In this document: positions 6,167 through 14,290 of the stretch, one piece after another
Position numbering within the stretch: position 1 is the first letter of the stretch
Layout: the number at the start of each line of letters is the position of its first letter
Assembly (NCBI GenBank): GCA_002428055.1
Contig: DIZY01000069.1
Span: 11,864 to 27,743 of the forward strand
DNA from: Helicobacteraceae bacterium UBA6016
GTDB lineage: Bacteria > Campylobacterota > Campylobacteria > Campylobacterales > UBA6016
Direction of reading: 5' to 3'
Length of the DNA stretch: 15,880 bases
The notes under the pieces: model-generated
The model's input: the letters and a program-made list of their open reading frames with translations, nothing else
What the model was told of the DNA's origin: nothing
Databases searched by the model: none
Translations under genes and position numbers: made by a program

Positions 6167-9100
6167 CTTTTGCTCCGTTGATTATCTTGACCTCTTCGAC
6201 GGTTCGGCTGTATGTTAGCCCTCGCATTACGGTTTTGTTCTCTTTGAATACTTTGTATGCCTCTTTTATATCTGTGCAGTTTTCTAGCAGTAACTTTACT
6301 TCGTCGTTTATGAAGCAGTCAGCCTTTTTCATCGACTCTTCAAAGTATAGCCCGTACACCATCACATCTATGACGGATTCAAAAAACTTCGCCTCCATCT
6401 CAAGTGCGTTTGCTTTGGCAAAGATGATGTAGTCCACCAAAACCTCAAACGGTTTTTGGTCTGGTTCGGAGATTTGTGGAATCGGAAGGCGTTCTACATA
6501 TTGGTTAATCCATCTCCAGCCTGTTTCATCTAATTTCTGGTTTATTGAGTCAAAATAATACAAAATAAGTTTTGAGTCAAGAATTGCATTAAGATATTTT
6601 AGAGACCTGCCAGTCATAATGTAACCAGTGTTTTGGAGAAACATTTTCTTATCATCATATACAAAAGAATTTCCGCTTCTAGACAAATCAGCCCATAAAA
6701 GCTTCTCGCTTTCAAATTCTTGCCAATAGGCACAATTTCTTAGGTTATAAGGCGTAACCCCTTGGTCGAGTCTTTTTGCTAATTGTGGATAGTATCCATC
6801 CAAATGCTCCTTGACGGCTGGATATTCATCTATTTTTATGGGTGGATTATTGTGTACATTGATAAGCCAATAACCAGCCCATTCATAACTATATCGCTTA
6901 ATGTCTCGCCCTCTAAGCATCGGCTTGATAATTTCGGCTGATTTTGGGTCTTTAGCAACTAGCTCATCTCGTATTTTAGAGTCAATAGTAAACGCTTCAT
7001 TAAAACCCGTCAAAATCCCACGATATATTTTTATATCCCACTCTTTTAGCGGCGTTCCTATCTCCTCTATTCTCTTTTTGACTTTTAACTCTTTTGGATT
7101 GGCAAATGTGAAGCTCTCAGCGCTTAGGTCGCTTTGAGAGTAGCCAAAACCGTTTTTGTCACAGTAACTTCTTAACTCTTCGCCCTTGTAGTCGGCTCCA
7201 ATGTCACAATACAAAAACTTCTCTGATTTTTTTGTTTTTTTGAAACTGAGTATGCTTGTATCCACTGTTGCCGATTCAAATACCTTCACGCCGTTAAAGT
7301 CTATATATTCTAGCAGTTGAGTGTTTTTGAGAACAAAATCTCGAAATTCTTTGCCGTATTTGGCTCTCGTGTATTTGTTTGAGGTGATAAAACTTAACAC
7401 GCCGTCTTCTTTTAGCAGTCTATACCCTTGCTCAAAAAAATATACATAGATGTCTGCCGTACCGTTGTAACTTTGGTATTTTTCTATCTCTAGCTTTGGT
7501 TTTAGCTCTTTTATTTTTTCTTGTCTGATGTATGGCGGATTGCCTATCACGATATCAAAACCACCTTCTCGTAACACTTCGCCAAAAAACAGCTTGTACA
7601 AAAACAGCTCTTTTGTTTGGAAATTGTTTTTTAGCATTTCGGTTAGTATTCTCTCGGCGGTCAATATGTTGTCCGTTAGGTTACCCATGGCGTCAGCAAT
7701 TTTTTTCTTATTTGACTCTTTGCTGAGCATAAAGTCTTTTTCTCTGGCGGCGTATTCCGCCTTTTTTGCATCCAAATATCCATTGATGATTTGTCTAATT
7801 AGCGACTTTATCTCGTCTTTATCGGACTGTTTTTGTGCACCTGTCGTATCGCCGTAAAATTTATGAATTTTTTTTGTCAGTTTATCAAACAGTTTTTCAT
7901 CGAGCAGTGTTTGTTCTTGTGAGCCAAAGAGGTCTTTTGGTTTTTGCTCCGTCTTGCTGTAAATATCCGGCGGTATAGGTGAGAAGCCGTTGATAGTCTC
8001 TATGAGGCTATTGCCTTGCATTATCTTGAAGTCTAGATTTGGCAGTGGGCTTGGGCTCTCTTCGTCTACCGTCAGAGAGAGCCAAAATCTTAGCTTTGCT
8101 ATCTCTACCGCATCAGAGTCTATATCTACGCCGTATATGGAGTTTTCTATTACGCTTCTTTTTAGCTGTGCTTTATCTGCCGCTTTATCAATATTTGAGA
8201 GCATCTCTATCATTGTTTGGAGCATCCCCATAGGGAATGCGCCGCTTCCTATAGCGGGGTCTAAAACTTTGATATTTAGTACGGCTTGCTTTATCTCATT
8301 AGCATTTTTTCGTATATATGGATTGTCCGTCTCTTGTTTGTTTATCAGTCTCTCTATCCACTCTTTTTCAAATGTCTGAATGAGCTTTTCTTTGATAGAT
8401 TGTCTGCACATATAGCCGACTATCTCCCTTGGAGTATAGAATGCTCCTTTGCCTTTGCGGTAGTTCTCCTCAAGCAGATTTTCAAATACTCGCCCCAGCA
8501 TCTCAGGGTCGATAGCTACCTCGCTCTCATCGGAGGAGTCTTCTATGATAGTAAAGTTGTAACCGTCAAAAGTATCGAATATCTCTCCAAAAATCTCATC
8601 GCCGATAAAGATTCTTTCGTCGTATGCGGCGTTTTTGTCGAACAAACCGCCGTTTAAAAATGGAATACGACAATCAAAAATGTCAGAATAGTCGTTTGGT
8701 CTCTGCTGATTGAGCGTGTCAAAAAAAAGCGGGGAGAGTTTTTTTGCATAAAACTCTTTACTATTTTTTTTGAACAAATTGCTTACAAAATTTCTATCGC
8801 CATCACCCCATTGTTCGCCTTTTGGAACACCTAGCCACCCTTTTTTTTGCAAAAAATACAAAAACACTATTCGTCCGAGAAGCTTTTTTGAAAAAGCGTG
8901 TAAGCCATCTTCATTGCCAAAGAGCGCCATTTGGTCTGATATATTTTCGTTTAGTCGCTCAAACAGTCCTCTATATTTGGCAAAAAACTCGTTTGATACT
9001 TTCTCCACGCCAAAGGCGCTTTCAAGAGCTTTTGTATTTGGATATTTGAGCTCTTTTAGCTGATTGTATGCCGTATTGATAGCAGGTATGCCAAGCACAA

Positions 9101-9458
9101 ATGTAAATTTTTTGAGATTGCTTACTTGTTGTTTGTTTTTGTCGTCGTAGCTAAAGCGGATAAAAGATAGTCTCCATACGTCTTTGGAGTTATAAAAGAC
9201 TCCTATAGCGCTATCTAGCATATACTCTTTGGCGTAGTCTTTGAGCTCCGTGTTGTACGAAACCCTGGCGTTTTCTATATCTTTATTATCATCAATCTTA
9301 AAAACAAAAAACCCAATCTCCTTGCGGTCATCAAGCTTGACGCTTCCCAAAAACTCATCGCCTGCAATGTTTGCCTCAAAACCGTAAAAACGGTGAGACA
9401 AAAACTCTATGAATTTGTCTTTGTCAAATCTGCTTTTGAGAAACTCTCTTAAATCCAT
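6159..9458 (-). CDS. Eco57I-like N6-adenine DNA methyltransferase with specificity region; second gene of defence operon
   Basis: A 1099-residue protein built like type IIG/PglX-type enzymes. Residues 1-130 are an N-terminal alpha/beta region, 140-330 a helical linker. Motif X is AFYTPREIVGYM (339-350), motif I DPAIGSGAF (400-408), motif II YGVDIDSDA (442-450), and the gamma-class catalytic motif IV is NPPY (640-643). From about 805 a TaqI/Eco57I-type target-recognition region starts (YRGILTGFNEAF, then IIKPMLRGRDIKRY). It should transfer methyl groups from S-adenosylmethionine to adenine N6 in an asymmetric site. No PD-(D/E)xK nuclease signature is visible; GFFVFKI (49-55) lies where related N-terminal domains, as I recall, have an FEVK-type motif. 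It starts 10 bases after the helicase stop, with AAGGG across that stop. Four A/T homopolymers of 7-8 bases cluster at 8721-8848. Confidence 0.93.
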   Translation of the reverse strand: MDLREFLKSRFDKDKFIEFLSHRFYGFEANIAGDEFLGSVKLDDRKEIGFFVFKIDDNKDIENARVSYNTELKDYAKEYMLDSAIGVFYNSKDVWRLSFIRFSYDDKNKQQVSNLKKFTFVLGIPAINTAYNQLKELKYPNTKALESAFGVEKVSNEFFAKYRGLFERLNENISDQMALFGNEDGLHAFSKKLLGRIVFLYFLQKKGWLGVPKGEQWGDGDRNFVSNLFKKNSKEFYAKKLSPLFFDTLNQQRPNDYSDIFDCRIPFLNGGLFDKNAAYDERIFIGDEIFGEIFDTFDGYNFTIIEDSSDESEVAIDPEMLGRVFENLLEENYRKGKGAFYTPREIVGYMCRQSIKEKLIQTFEKEWIERLINKQETDNPYIRKNANEIKQAVLNIKVLDPAIGSGAFPMGMLQTMIEMLSNIDKAADKAQLKRSVIENSIYGVDIDSDAVEIAKLRFWLSLTVDEESPSPLPNLDFKIMQGNSLIETINGFSPIPPDIYSKTEQKPKDLFGSQEQTLLDEKLFDKLTKKIHKFYGDTTGAQKQSDKDEIKSLIRQIINGYLDAKKAEYAAREKDFMLSKESNKKKIADAMGNLTDNILTAERILTEMLKNNFQTKELFLYKLFFGEVLREGGFDIVIGNPPYIRQEKIKELKPKLEIEKYQSYNGTADIYVYFFEQGYRLLKEDGVLSFITSNKYTRAKYGKEFRDFVLKNTQLLEYIDFNGVKVFESATVDTSILSFKKTKKSEKFLYCDIGADYKGEELRSYCDKNGFGYSQSDLSAESFTFANPKELKVKKRIEEIGTPLKEWDIKIYRGILTGFNEAFTIDSKIRDELVAKDPKSAEIIKPMLRGRDIKRYSYEWAGYWLINVHNNPPIKIDEYPAVKEHLDGYYPQLAKRLDQGVTPYNLRNCAYWQEFESEKLLWADLSRSGNSFVYDDKKMFLQNTGYIMTGRSLKYLNAILDSKLILYYFDSINQKLDETGWRWINQYVERLPIPQISEPDQKPFEVLVDYIIFAKANALEMEAKFFESVIDVMVYGLYFEESMKKADCFINDEVKLLLENCTDIKEAYKVFKENKTVMRGLTYSRTVEEVKIINGAKDD

Positions 9459-9468
9459 TCAAACGCCC

Positions 9469-12400
9469 TTACACAAAGCTTTCGCTGAGAATAATATCTA
9501 TTTTTCCGTCGATTTTATCGGAATTTTCCTCGTTTTCTCCGAGACCGTACTTGTTTAGCAGCTCTTCTACTTTTGGCATTATCTCATACGGTTTTGCCGT
9601 TTTTTGTATTTTGCCTATATCTTTTGATAGATTTAGATACCTGCCCTCTTTTATCAACTTATCAAGCGTCTCATACATATCTACGGATATAAACTCTTTA
9701 TCTCTCCAAGATTTGATGAGCGTCATGCTCTTTTTGTCTAGCGCATTGTCTACTCTGATATTTTGTCCGCTACTTATTATGCTGTACAGCTCCGTTTCAA
9801 AAGCCTTGTTTGCCATAGCAACATCATCATAATGCTGCGAATGTATCGGAAGCACGGCTTTTTCGCTTCTATCCGCCTCTAGGGCTTTTGCCATTTCTAC
9901 GAAGTTTGCGGGGGCACATCTGCCGCCTGAGACAAAATAGTAGTTTTTTGAATCGCTATTTTTGATAAATACATAGCTTTTTGCCGCCTCATCTTTTGCG
10001 GCTCTCTGTACCCTCATTTTTTTCGGCATTTTGGTTATCTGATTGAAAGTATTTGGGTTTGCCTCCCTGAAACTTCTTATCTGCTCCAAATACAACAGTT
10101 CTTCATCTAGCTGAGATTCCGCCCTATCCTCAAACAAAGTCATACTCTCTACCTCTTCGTCTTTTGTATAAATCTTGCTATCCTCACCGAGAGAGTGGTG
10201 GAATGTCTGAAGCTTGATATATGCTTTTTTGGATAGCTCTATTAGGTTTTCGCTTTGAGCCGTCGGCTTAAAATTGAATATATGTATCTGCGAATGCGTC
10301 GTTCCTATACGGTTAATACGCCCTATTCTTTGCATTAGCCTAGTCGAATTCCATGGAATGTCGTAGTTGTAGATGATATTACTACGGTGCATATTGACGC
10401 CCTCGCTAAGCGTATCGGTGGATATTATGATATTGTAGTCGTCTTTTTTTGTGTCGTGGTTTGCATCGAAGTTATCTCGAATGACATCCTTTAGCTTATC
10501 CCTATTGCCGCCGTGCACTACCAATATCTTGTTGCCAGATATATTGTTTTGTAGATACACCGCCGTCTCTTTGGACTCCGTGAACACGACAACCTTATCT
10601 TTTTTGTGGGTTGCCAATATCTCTTTAAATCTATCTAGCTTCGGGTCTTCCTCTATTTCATCCCAGCAAGCTACAAGCTCCGATAGATTTTTTAAATCCT
10701 CTTGTAGTAGCTCGTAATACCCGTCTTTAAAATCGCTTTTTGAAAAGACCTTTGCTTTGTCGCTCTCAATCAGAGAGTCTACTAGCTCTTCAAAACTATC
10801 CTCGTTGTCTTCCAAAAGTTCATAAAGGTCAAATTTTTTTGTAGGTATTAAGACTCTACCGTCTTCAAACATATCCATAAAGCGTTTGAGATTGTTTCGC
10901 TGTCTTCTTATTGATGATTTGAACGCCCAAAATGAGCTCTCAAGACGCTTCACTAGCAAAATCTGCATAATACTAGACAAAGCGGATGCGCTCTGAGACA
11001 AAAAGCCCTCTGCAAAATCACCGAAAGAGTCTTGAGCGCTTTGGGTCATATATGCCAATGCTTTATATCTTGAATAGTTGAGTTTTTTGGTGATTGTGTC
11101 TATAGATTTGTCAAATGCGGCAAACTGTATGGGGTTTAGATAGTATTCTAGCTCTTTTACTTCGTTGATATGCGGGATAGTCAGCCCTTGAACTTCTATA
11201 TCATCCCTATATCGTTCTATCGTCTGAATATCCGTTCTAGTCCGACGAACCATAACCTCTCTAAGTATATTTTCCCTGACTCGTTTGGAAAGCTCTCTTA
11301 ACTGCTCCATTTGTTTTGGCGTTAGTGTTTTGTTTATGTCATCTTTGTTGTTTTTTATGATTTCTTTATACTCTTTGTCTATCTTTGCGAAGAAGCTTTC
11401 TAAGTTGGGAAATGAGTCTATCGTGCTTTTTCGCTTGCTTTGAAACAAATAAAGCTGATTTGCTATGTCTTGCGGCTTGTTATTTAGTGGGGTTGCTGAT
11501 ATTAAAATAACTTTTTTACTGTAATTTATATTTTCTTTTGTAATTCTCTCTAGCTCTTTATATCTGGTTGTTGCGTAGTTTTTGAACTTATGCGATTCAT
11601 CAATAATCACTACCTCATATTCCGAAGCATCTTTGATTTTTTCTAGCTCCGCATACGAAACAAAACGATAGTGGCGTATATGCCCTATTTTGAACTTATC
11701 AAAAGTCTCTTCCCACTCTCTTTTTATTGACGGTGGAGCTATAATCAAAACCTTACCTTTTGTCTCGAATAGCAACCTTTTGACAATCATCGCCGCCGTT
11801 ATCGTCTTTCCTAGACCGACTACATCGGACAAGAAAAAACCGCCGTGTTTTTTTATCTTTGATAACCCCTCATTGACGGCGTCTATTTGGTATGCTAGTT
11901 TTTTAAATTCTTTTGGCAAGTCTTCGGCAACGCTTGCGTCATAGTTGATTCTATCGCCAAAATGCTCCGCCAAAAATTTGATATATAACTCATAAGGAGT
12001 AACCTCTCTTAGATAGCTCTTTTTTTTGATGGTATCCACATCGCCATCGGTAATCTCAACCGCATTTGCCCACAGCTTTTCAAACTCTTCAAGACTAAAT
12101 CTTATATCAGCGCTATCTCTTAGCTCTACATTGAATTCATAGTTTTTAGCAAGACCGTTTTCGCTCAAATTTGAGCTACCCGTAATTACTGAGCCCCTAT
12201 AATCAAAACTTCCATCATGATTTGGCTTTGGCTCTTCCCTTAGTATGTATATTTTTGAATGTATATTTTTATCTTTTGATATTTTCAGCTCTAGCGTATT
12301 GCTTACTAGCATATTGAGCAAAATATCTATGCTATCGTCAACCTCTTTTGCATACTCAGCAGCAGATAAAATCTCTTTTTGCTCCTCTACAAAAGTCTTT

Positions 12401-12657
12401 GCAATACCAACATAATCATATAGATTTGGCTTTTTGCCTCGCATATTAGCATCGGCTATTACTTTGTCAACATTGATACCGACCAGTATTCTTGCTTTTT
12501 TGACTTTTGATAAATAGGGCGCAATTTTTACAAAACCGCTTATTCTGAAATAACCTATCAAAAATTCCAAAAACTCAACATTGTAGTGAGAGAGAATATC
12601 TTTTAGCCTGTTTTCTAGCGTATTGCCGTCTTGATTATTGAAAAATTTGGAGCCCAT
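9469..12657 (-). CDS. PLD-nuclease / SNF2-type DEAD-like helicase fusion; first gene of defence operon
   Basis: A 1062-residue protein with an N-terminal phospholipase-D-type nuclease domain (about 20-200) and a superfamily 2 helicase/translocase. The PLD half has HSK (133-135), GSSN (160-163) and YEFNVEL with Glu174/Glu178, the HxK...GSxN...E set of single-motif PLD nucleases such as Nuc and BfiI. The helicase has a Q-like motif AYQIDA (255-260), Walker A GLGKT (281-285), DESH box (353-356), SATP motif III (387-390), then TDTLSEGVNMH (747-757) and arginine-finger motif QRIGRINRIG (776-785). All catalytic residues are present. A C-terminal region (about 800-1062) has no motif I recognise. It likely translocates on DNA and cuts unmodified invaders, guided by the neighbouring methylase. 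Start: ATG at 12657 with a GGGA site upstream. Related helicases occur in DISARM class 1 (DrmD) and other defence loci. Confidence 0.93.
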   Translation of the reverse strand: MGSKFFNNQDGNTLENRLKDILSHYNVEFLEFLIGYFRISGFVKIAPYLSKVKKARILVGINVDKVIADANMRGKKPNLYDYVGIAKTFVEEQKEILSAAEYAKEVDDSIDILLNMLVSNTLELKISKDKNIHSKIYILREEPKPNHDGSFDYRGSVITGSSNLSENGLAKNYEFNVELRDSADIRFSLEEFEKLWANAVEITDGDVDTIKKKSYLREVTPYELYIKFLAEHFGDRINYDASVAEDLPKEFKKLAYQIDAVNEGLSKIKKHGGFFLSDVVGLGKTITAAMIVKRLLFETKGKVLIIAPPSIKREWEETFDKFKIGHIRHYRFVSYAELEKIKDASEYEVVIIDESHKFKNYATTRYKELERITKENINYSKKVILISATPLNNKPQDIANQLYLFQSKRKSTIDSFPNLESFFAKIDKEYKEIIKNNKDDINKTLTPKQMEQLRELSKRVRENILREVMVRRTRTDIQTIERYRDDIEVQGLTIPHINEVKELEYYLNPIQFAAFDKSIDTITKKLNYSRYKALAYMTQSAQDSFGDFAEGFLSQSASALSSIMQILLVKRLESSFWAFKSSIRRQRNNLKRFMDMFEDGRVLIPTKKFDLYELLEDNEDSFEELVDSLIESDKAKVFSKSDFKDGYYELLQEDLKNLSELVACWDEIEEDPKLDRFKEILATHKKDKVVVFTESKETAVYLQNNISGNKILVVHGGNRDKLKDVIRDNFDANHDTKKDDYNIIISTDTLSEGVNMHRSNIIYNYDIPWNSTRLMQRIGRINRIGTTHSQIHIFNFKPTAQSENLIELSKKAYIKLQTFHHSLGEDSKIYTKDEEVESMTLFEDRAESQLDEELLYLEQIRSFREANPNTFNQITKMPKKMRVQRAAKDEAAKSYVFIKNSDSKNYYFVSGGRCAPANFVEMAKALEADRSEKAVLPIHSQHYDDVAMANKAFETELYSIISSGQNIRVDNALDKKSMTLIKSWRDKEFISVDMYETLDKLIKEGRYLNLSKDIGKIQKTAKPYEIMPKVEELLNKYGLGENEENSDKIDGKIDIILSESFV

Positions 12658-12684
12658 ATATTCCCACTAGGTTAATTTATTATG

Positions 12685-12713
12685 ATTTTATCAAATGATT
12701 ATTTGAAGATAAA
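12685..12713 (-). promoter_or_regulatory. Possible promoter and operator of the defence operon
   Basis: The 175-base gap between the helicase gene and tRNA-Leu holds, on the minus strand, TAAAAT (12690-12685) as a -10 candidate about 28 bases before the ATG. A poor -35 (TTTATC, 12713-12708) lies 17 bases upstream of it. A near-palindrome with arms TCAAAT/ATTTGA (12691-12706) lies between the two, where a repressor could block RNA polymerase. No control-protein gene is present in the operon. The rest of the gap is T-rich with no hairpin, so read-through from the tRNA is also possible. Confidence 0.4.
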
Positions 12714-12832
12714 AACAAAGACAAAATAGAGGCAAGGAAGAGAACAATAAGACTAAAGTTTTTAACATTTAAAGCCAAAAAGATAGTAAAAAGTAAATAA
12801 ATTTTTTGAGAATTTAGAAGAGTTGAAATAAA

Positions 12833-12916
12833 TGGTGCGGCCGAGAGGACTTGAACCTCCACACCCGAAGGCACTACCACCTCAAGGTAGCGTGTATACC
12901 ATTTCACCACGACCGC
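12833..12916 (-). tRNA. tRNA-Leu (anticodon GAG), CCA encoded
   Basis: The minus strand folds as an 84-base tRNA. The acceptor stem is GCGGTCG paired with CGGCCGC (one G-U), with discriminator A and encoded CCA. The anticodon stem is CTACC/GGTAG around loop TTGAGGT, giving anticodon GAG (leucine, CUC/CUU). A long variable arm with TTCG-like loop marks it as a class II tRNA, as expected for leucine, and the T loop is TTCAAGT. The defence operon starts 176 bases downstream; tRNA 3' ends are common insertion points for accessory DNA. Confidence 0.97.
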
Positions 12917-12933
12917 AGTTATTTAGAGATGTA

Positions 12934-12939
12934 ATTCTA
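12934..12939 (-). promoter_or_regulatory. Possible -10 box of tRNA-Leu
   Basis: TAGAAT on the minus strand lies 17 bases upstream of the tRNA 5' end, which allows a short leader for RNase P to remove. No good -35 is seen at the expected distance, so co-transcription from the upstream hemN-like gene, only 45 bases away, is an alternative. Confidence 0.35.
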
Positions 12940-12961
12940 CGCCTTTTGCCCTTATAGTACG

Positions 12962-14215
12962 CTAAATATGCTCGCCACTATCAAGCAACGCCCTAGAACT
13001 CTCCCTAATATAATCCATGCCGATATAAAACTCTTTCATCAAAGAGACAAATAAGTAGCGTCCTTTGCGTGTAAGAGTTAGGCTATCGCCTTCTTGTATT
13101 GCCGCACCTTTTAGCTTCAAAAACGCAATCTCAAAGCGCATAGACGAAGCAATATCTGTAGCAAATTTTGCATTGAAGGTCGTCATATCAAGCCTGCCGC
13201 CAAATAGCTCAACCATCATGCGATACCACATCTGTGCTCTTTTTGGATAGTTTCTCATGCGTTCAACAGAGAGCACACCGTTTTGGATACTTTCCCCATA
13301 TCTTCTGAGCGAAAAACTATTTACATACAAGCCACCCCCTATAAAGCTAAAAGCCCCACTGCCTATACCCACATACTCGTCATGTTCTACCACATACTCG
13401 TCAAACATATTTTTTTCTTTTTTGCCAAACGCCCAAGACGAGAGCATATCGTATTTTGGCGACAAGGCGTCTAATATCTCATAATAAAATAGCTTTTCAT
13501 TCACAAGGCTGACCTCGCCCATGGAGCGTTTGATAATCCCTTTTACGGAGGGTGAAGACATAAGTGGATAATAGCTTATTTGATCAGGCATGATAGACAA
13601 GAGCGCATCTATATCGCATCTCAACATATCAATATTCTGCGATGGAAAATTAAAAATCATATCCACATTCAGTATTGCAAACTTTCCCGCACTCTCCATT
13701 AGCCGTTTTATCATATCTTTGCCGCTTCCAAACTTCTCATACCTGCCTATTAGCCGCAAGATATCGTCATCAAAGCTCTGAACGCCGACAGAGTACCTAT
13801 CAACTAGTCCATTTAACGCTTTCGCAAAATCATCATTTAGACCGTTCGGATCCGCCTCGCACGAAACCTCCTTGATACCAAAAAGCTCTTTGGCTAGCCC
13901 TATCGTATTACAAAGCTCATCTATAAGCACGGTAGTAGTTCCACCGCCTATATACATAGAGTCAAATTTATAGCCCATAGCGCTAACTATATACATCTCT
14001 TTGCGCAACACATCAAAATAGCGTCTTGCGTGCGCCTCGTCAAATAAAAATCGATGGAATGTGCAGTAAGCGCAAAGCGTATGGCAAAAAGGAATATGGA
14101 CATACAAGAGGTATTTTTTGCGCTCTTGCGGGAATGGTAGCGTATTTTGTGTAGGCAATAGTCTTAGATAGTGCTCGCATGCTTTTGCGGCAAAGTAGTT
14201 GATAGATAAATTCAT
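12962..14215 (-). CDS. HemN/HemW/HutW-like radical SAM protein
   Basis: A 417-residue member of the coproporphyrinogen III oxidase-like radical SAM family. The iron-sulfur motif C-x3-C-x2-C is at Cys44, Cys48, Cys51 in HIPFCHTLCAYC; GGG(T)T SAM-binding follows at 90-94 (YIGGGTTT), then CEADPNGL (119-126), YSVGVQSFDD (141-150) and VDMIFNFPSQ (about 184-193), all matching the HemN layout. A C-terminal HemN_C-like domain follows (about 300-417). Family members make or handle porphyrin: oxygen-independent coproporphyrinogen oxidase (HemN), haem chaperone (HemW) or haem-degrading enzymes (HutW/ChuW). The sequence does not settle which. Cytoplasmic. The ATG at 14215 has no clear Shine-Dalgarno site, and a TATACT box ends 7 bases before it, so a leaderless message is possible. 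Confidence 0.88.
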   Translation of the reverse strand: MNLSINYFAAKACEHYLRLLPTQNTLPFPQERKKYLLYVHIPFCHTLCAYCTFHRFLFDEAHARRYFDVLRKEMYIVSAMGYKFDSMYIGGGTTTVLIDELCNTIGLAKELFGIKEVSCEADPNGLNDDFAKALNGLVDRYSVGVQSFDDDILRLIGRYEKFGSGKDMIKRLMESAGKFAILNVDMIFNFPSQNIDMLRCDIDALLSIMPDQISYYPLMSSPSVKGIIKRSMGEVSLVNEKLFYYEILDALSPKYDMLSSWAFGKKEKNMFDEYVVEHDEYVGIGSGAFSFIGGGLYVNSFSLRRYGESIQNGVLSVERMRNYPKRAQMWYRMMVELFGGRLDMTTFNAKFATDIASSMRFEIAFLKLKGAAIQEGDSLTLTRKGRYLFVSLMKEFYIGMDYIRESSRALLDSGEHI

Positions 14216-14222
14216 GAGAGAA

Positions 14223-14228
14223 AGTATA
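14223..14228 (-). promoter_or_regulatory. Possible -10 box giving a leaderless hemN-like mRNA
   Basis: TATACT on the minus strand ends 7 bases before the ATG of the hemN-like gene, which would place the transcript start at or next to the A of the start codon. The gap between the ATG and the atpE terminator is 51 bases and holds no other convincing box. The -35 region (TCTAAC) is poor. Confidence 0.35.
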
Positions 14229-14261
14229 GAGAGTTAAAACTGATTGTTAGAAAAAAGAAAG

Positions 14262-14282
14262 AAAAATCCCGCCGAAGCGGGA
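14262..14282 (-). terminator. Rho-independent terminator of atpE
   Basis: On the minus strand TCCCGC-TTCG-GCGGGA forms a six-pair GC-rich stem with a UUCG tetraloop, followed by TTTTTC. It starts 8 bases after the atpE stop codon. It is the best terminator in the window and separates atpE from the hemN-like gene. Confidence 0.93.
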
Positions 14283-14290
14283 GAGGTTAA

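Noticed and set aside
4736..12657. Classic type III, BREX or complete DISARM locus
   Set aside because: The helicase has a PLD rather than a type III Res endonuclease end, there is no PglZ/BrxC/BrxL, and no DrmA or DrmB homologue is present in the window.
12680..12910. A 76-codon minus-strand frame reading through tRNA-Leu
   Set aside because: Its first half is the tRNA sequence itself (clear cloverleaf), and its hydrophobic tail is T-rich spacer.
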